Source: a bacterium
GTDB taxonomy: Bacteria > RBG-13-66-14
Assembly (NCBI GenBank): GCA_026398675.1
Contig: JAPLSK010000308.1
Location: forward strand, 1-5,516
DNA length: 5,516 nt
Reading direction: 5' to 3'
Within the stretch, counting starts at the first letter, position 1. The number at the start of each line of letters is the position of its first letter. Position numbers and translations under genes: made by a program. A model generated the notes under the pieces. That model saw only the letters and a program-made list of their open reading frames with translations, did not search any database and had not been told where the DNA came from. Of this stretch, positions 3,696 to 5,516 are shown one piece after another.

Positions 3696-5516
3696 TTAGA
3701 GCATGCCCAGGACCTCGGCCAGAATCTGCACGTCCTCGTAGCCCTGCTGGCCGGCGGCGCCGGATGGGCAGCCCGCCACGCAGGTCCCGCAGCCCTTGCA
3801 CAGCTCCTCGGTCACCACGGAAACCTTCTTCACGGTGTCGAAGGCGATGGCGAGGTAGGGGCAGTTCTGGATGCAGAGCTTGCAGCCGCTGCAGAGTTCC
3901 TCGTCAATGGAGGATTTGATGGGCTCGAGGACGACCTTTCCCTTGTCGAGGAGTGAGAGCGCCGCCGCAGCCGCCGCCGCGCCCTGGGCCACCGAGTCGG
4001 GGATGTCCTTGGCCCCCTGGCAGGTGCCGGCGATGTAGATGCCGTCCGTGGCAGTGTCCACCGGGGCCAGCTTGGGGTGCTTCTCCAGGAAGAACTGGCC
4101 CTGCATGCAGGAGAGGTGGAGGGTCTTGGCGACCTTGTCGGCGTCGGCCCGGGGCTTCAGGCCGCCGGAGAGGATGACCATGTCCACGGGGATGCGCCGG
4201 GTTCCGCCCAGGAGGGTGTCCTCGGCGACGACCACCAGCCGGCCCTTCTCGTCGGGGGTCTCCCAGGCGTCGGTCACCTCGGCCGCCTTGCCGCGGATGA
4301 AGTGCACGCCCTCGGCGAGCAGGCGCTTGTAGAACTCCTCGTAGCCCTTGCCGAAGGCGCGCATGTCTATGTAGAAGTTGTAAACCTCGGCCGGGGTGTG
4401 GTCCTTGACCAGGAAGGCGAATTTCAACGAGTACATGCAGCAGACGCGGGAGCACCAGGCGTTGTGGTTCTCGTCGCGGCTGCCGATGCAGTGGAGGATG
4501 GCCACCGCTTTCGGCTCGCGGCCGTCGGCGGTGAGGATGTGCCCCTCGGTGTACCCGCTGGCGTTGCAGAGCCTTTCGAACTCGAGGCCGGTGAGCACGT
4601 CGGGGAAGCGCTCCCAGCCGTACTGCGGCGTCTCGCGCACGTCGAAGGGCTCGAAGCCGGTGGCGACGATGATGGCGCCGACGTCCATTTCGAGGATGGT
4701 GTCGGTCATGGAGTGGTCTATGGCCTTGGCCTCGCAGGCTTCCACGCAAATCCGGCAGTCGGAGCAGCCGGCGCAGACCAGGCAGCGTTTGGCCTCCTCG
4801 ACCGCCTGCTCCTGGGTGAAGGCCATCTCGACCTCCTCCAGGGAGATGCCGGCGTCGGGGTTCGTCGGGATGCGCTGCCTCGCCTTCTTCGGCCTCTCGG
4901 GACGGTGCACGTCGTCCATGAGGGGCAGCTCCTGCGGCCGGTGCTTGGTGGTGCGCATGACGTCGAGGTCCTCACCCCGGAGGAAGAGGTCCACGGCCTT
5001 GGCGGCCTTGCGGCCCGAGGCCATCGCCTCGACCACCGTGCTCGGGCCGGTTATCGCGTCACCGCAGCCGAAGACGGCTGTCCTGCCGGTTTCGCAGGTG
5101 AAGTCGTCGGCCTTCAGGGTGGCCCATTTCGTCAGGTCGAATTTCTCGTCGCGGACCAGGAAGTCCAGGTCCGGCAACTGGCTGATGGCCAGTATCATCT
5201 GGTCTATCTTGAACTCGGCGAAGTCTCCCTCGATGGCCACGGGACGCCGCCGTCCGCTCTCGTCGGGCTCGCCCAGGCGCATCCTCTGGCACCGGACCTT
5301 ACCCAGGCGGCCGTCGTCCCCGGCAAGCATCTCGACGGGGTTGACGAGGAAGTGCAGCTCGATGCCCTCCTCGATGGCCGACTCGATTTCGGCGCCGACG
5401 GCCGGCATCTCCGGACGGGTGCGGCGGTAGAGGATTATCACCTTCTGCGCGCCGAAGCGCAGGGCGGTGCGGGCCGAATCTATCGCCGCGTTGCCGCCGC
5501 CGACCACGGCCACGGT
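3696..5516 (-). CDS. hdrA: HdrA-like iron-sulfur flavoprotein with GltD-like front half, 5' partial
   Basis: This is a flavin/iron-sulfur subunit, expected to be the electron-bifurcating hub that receives electrons from the hydrogenase through MvhD. The frame is open to the window edge, so the N-terminus (including the first FAD-binding part) is missing; about 606 residues are visible. Counting from the codon at 5513-5511: residues 2-30 form a dinucleotide-binding fold (AVVGGGNAAIDSART) typical of GltD/NfnB-type NAD(P)H oxidoreductases; 146-170 hold the GltD-like motif FGCGDAITGPSTVVEAMASG; 244-260 carry six cysteines (C244, C247, C250, C253, C256, C260); and from about 278 (VGAIIVATGFEPFD) the sequence is HdrA-like, with HCIGSRD (C342), CSRVCC (C354, C358, C359), the DMRAFGKGYEEFY region and GTCQGAKDIPDSVAQG. 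The C-terminus holds two [4Fe-4S] ferredoxin motifs (C541, C544, C547, C551; C572, C575, C578, C582). It ends in TAA, 566 bases before mvhD. No frameshift is seen. Comparable GltD-HdrA fusions exist in bacteria; the physiological acceptor is unknown here. Confidence 0.9.
   Translation of the reverse strand, partial: TVAVVGGGNAAIDSARTALRFGAQKVIILYRRTRPEMPAVGAEIESAIEEGIELHFLVNPVEMLAGDDGRLGKVRCQRMRLGEPDESGRRRPVAIEGDFAEFKIDQMILAISQLPDLDFLVRDEKFDLTKWATLKADDFTCETGRTAVFGCGDAITGPSTVVEAMASGRKAAKAVDLFLRGEDLDVMRTTKHRPQELPLMDDVHRPERPKKARQRIPTNPDAGISLEEVEMAFTQEQAVEEAKRCLVCAGCSDCRICVEACEAKAIDHSMTDTILEMDVGAIIVATGFEPFDVRETPQYGWERFPDVLTGLEFERLCNASGYTEGHILTADGREPKAVAILHCIGSRDENHNAWCSRVCCMYSLKFAFLVKDHTPAEVYNFYIDMRAFGKGYEEFYKRLLAEGVHFIRGKAAEVTDAWETPDEKGRLVVVAEDTLLGGTRRIPVDMVILSGGLKPRADADKVAKTLHLSCMQGQFFLEKHPKLAPVDTATDGIYIAGTCQGAKDIPDSVAQGAAAAAAALSLLDKGKVVLEPIKSSIDEELCSGCKLCIQNCPYLAIAFDTVKKVSVVTEELCKGCGTCVAGCPSGAAGQQGYEDVQILAEVLGML

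Noticed and set aside
4396..5430. Plus-strand open frame antisense to hdrA (344 codons)
   Set aside because: A Ser/Arg-rich shadow of a GC-rich gene, with no domain; the opposite strand encodes clear flavoprotein and ferredoxin motifs.

Overview
The window holds the 3' part of a minus-strand gene cluster for a cytoplasmic [NiFe] hydrogenase wired to a heterodisulfide-reductase-type flavoprotein (an Mvh/Hdr system, [NiFe] group 3c type). Read in the direction of transcription, from the right edge leftwards, it contains: an HdrA-like iron-sulfur flavoprotein whose N-terminus lies beyond the window, with a GltD-like front half fused to an HdrA back half; a 566-base non-coding stretch full of short repeats; mvhD; mvhG (small subunit); mvhA (large subunit); and a strong intrinsic terminator. 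No HdrB, HdrC, hydrogenase maturation gene, RNA gene, transposase or CRISPR array is visible.

The sequence is GC-rich, has clear Shine-Dalgarno sites, a translationally coupled mvhG-mvhA pair and a textbook hairpin-plus-T-tract terminator. This suggests an anaerobic, H2-metabolising bacterium rather than a methanogenic archaeon. I cannot name the phylum from the sequence.

By family knowledge the parts work together as follows. MvhA/MvhG split or make H2. MvhD, with its [2Fe-2S] centre, passes electrons to HdrA. The FAD of HdrA is the electron-bifurcating centre that feeds ferredoxin and a second acceptor. In methanogens that acceptor is the CoM-S-S-CoB heterodisulfide on HdrBC. Here the acceptor is not visible, and the GltD-like NAD(P)H-binding module raises the possibility that NAD(P)H takes part.

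The non-coding DNA is the least ordinary part. (1) A 63-base tandem duplication at 43-168 carries two stem-loops whose arms differ in sequence but keep base pairing. The mvhA stop codon lies inside it, and one of its stem-loops forms the operon terminator. A relative of this element lies at 3579-3618, in the hdrA-mvhD gap. (2) The mvhD leader holds two near-identical ~35-base repeats. The copy next to the gene can form either its own hairpin or a hairpin that buries the mvhD ribosome-binding site. (3) The rest of the gap consists largely of two tandem duplications, with periods of 46 and 71 bases.
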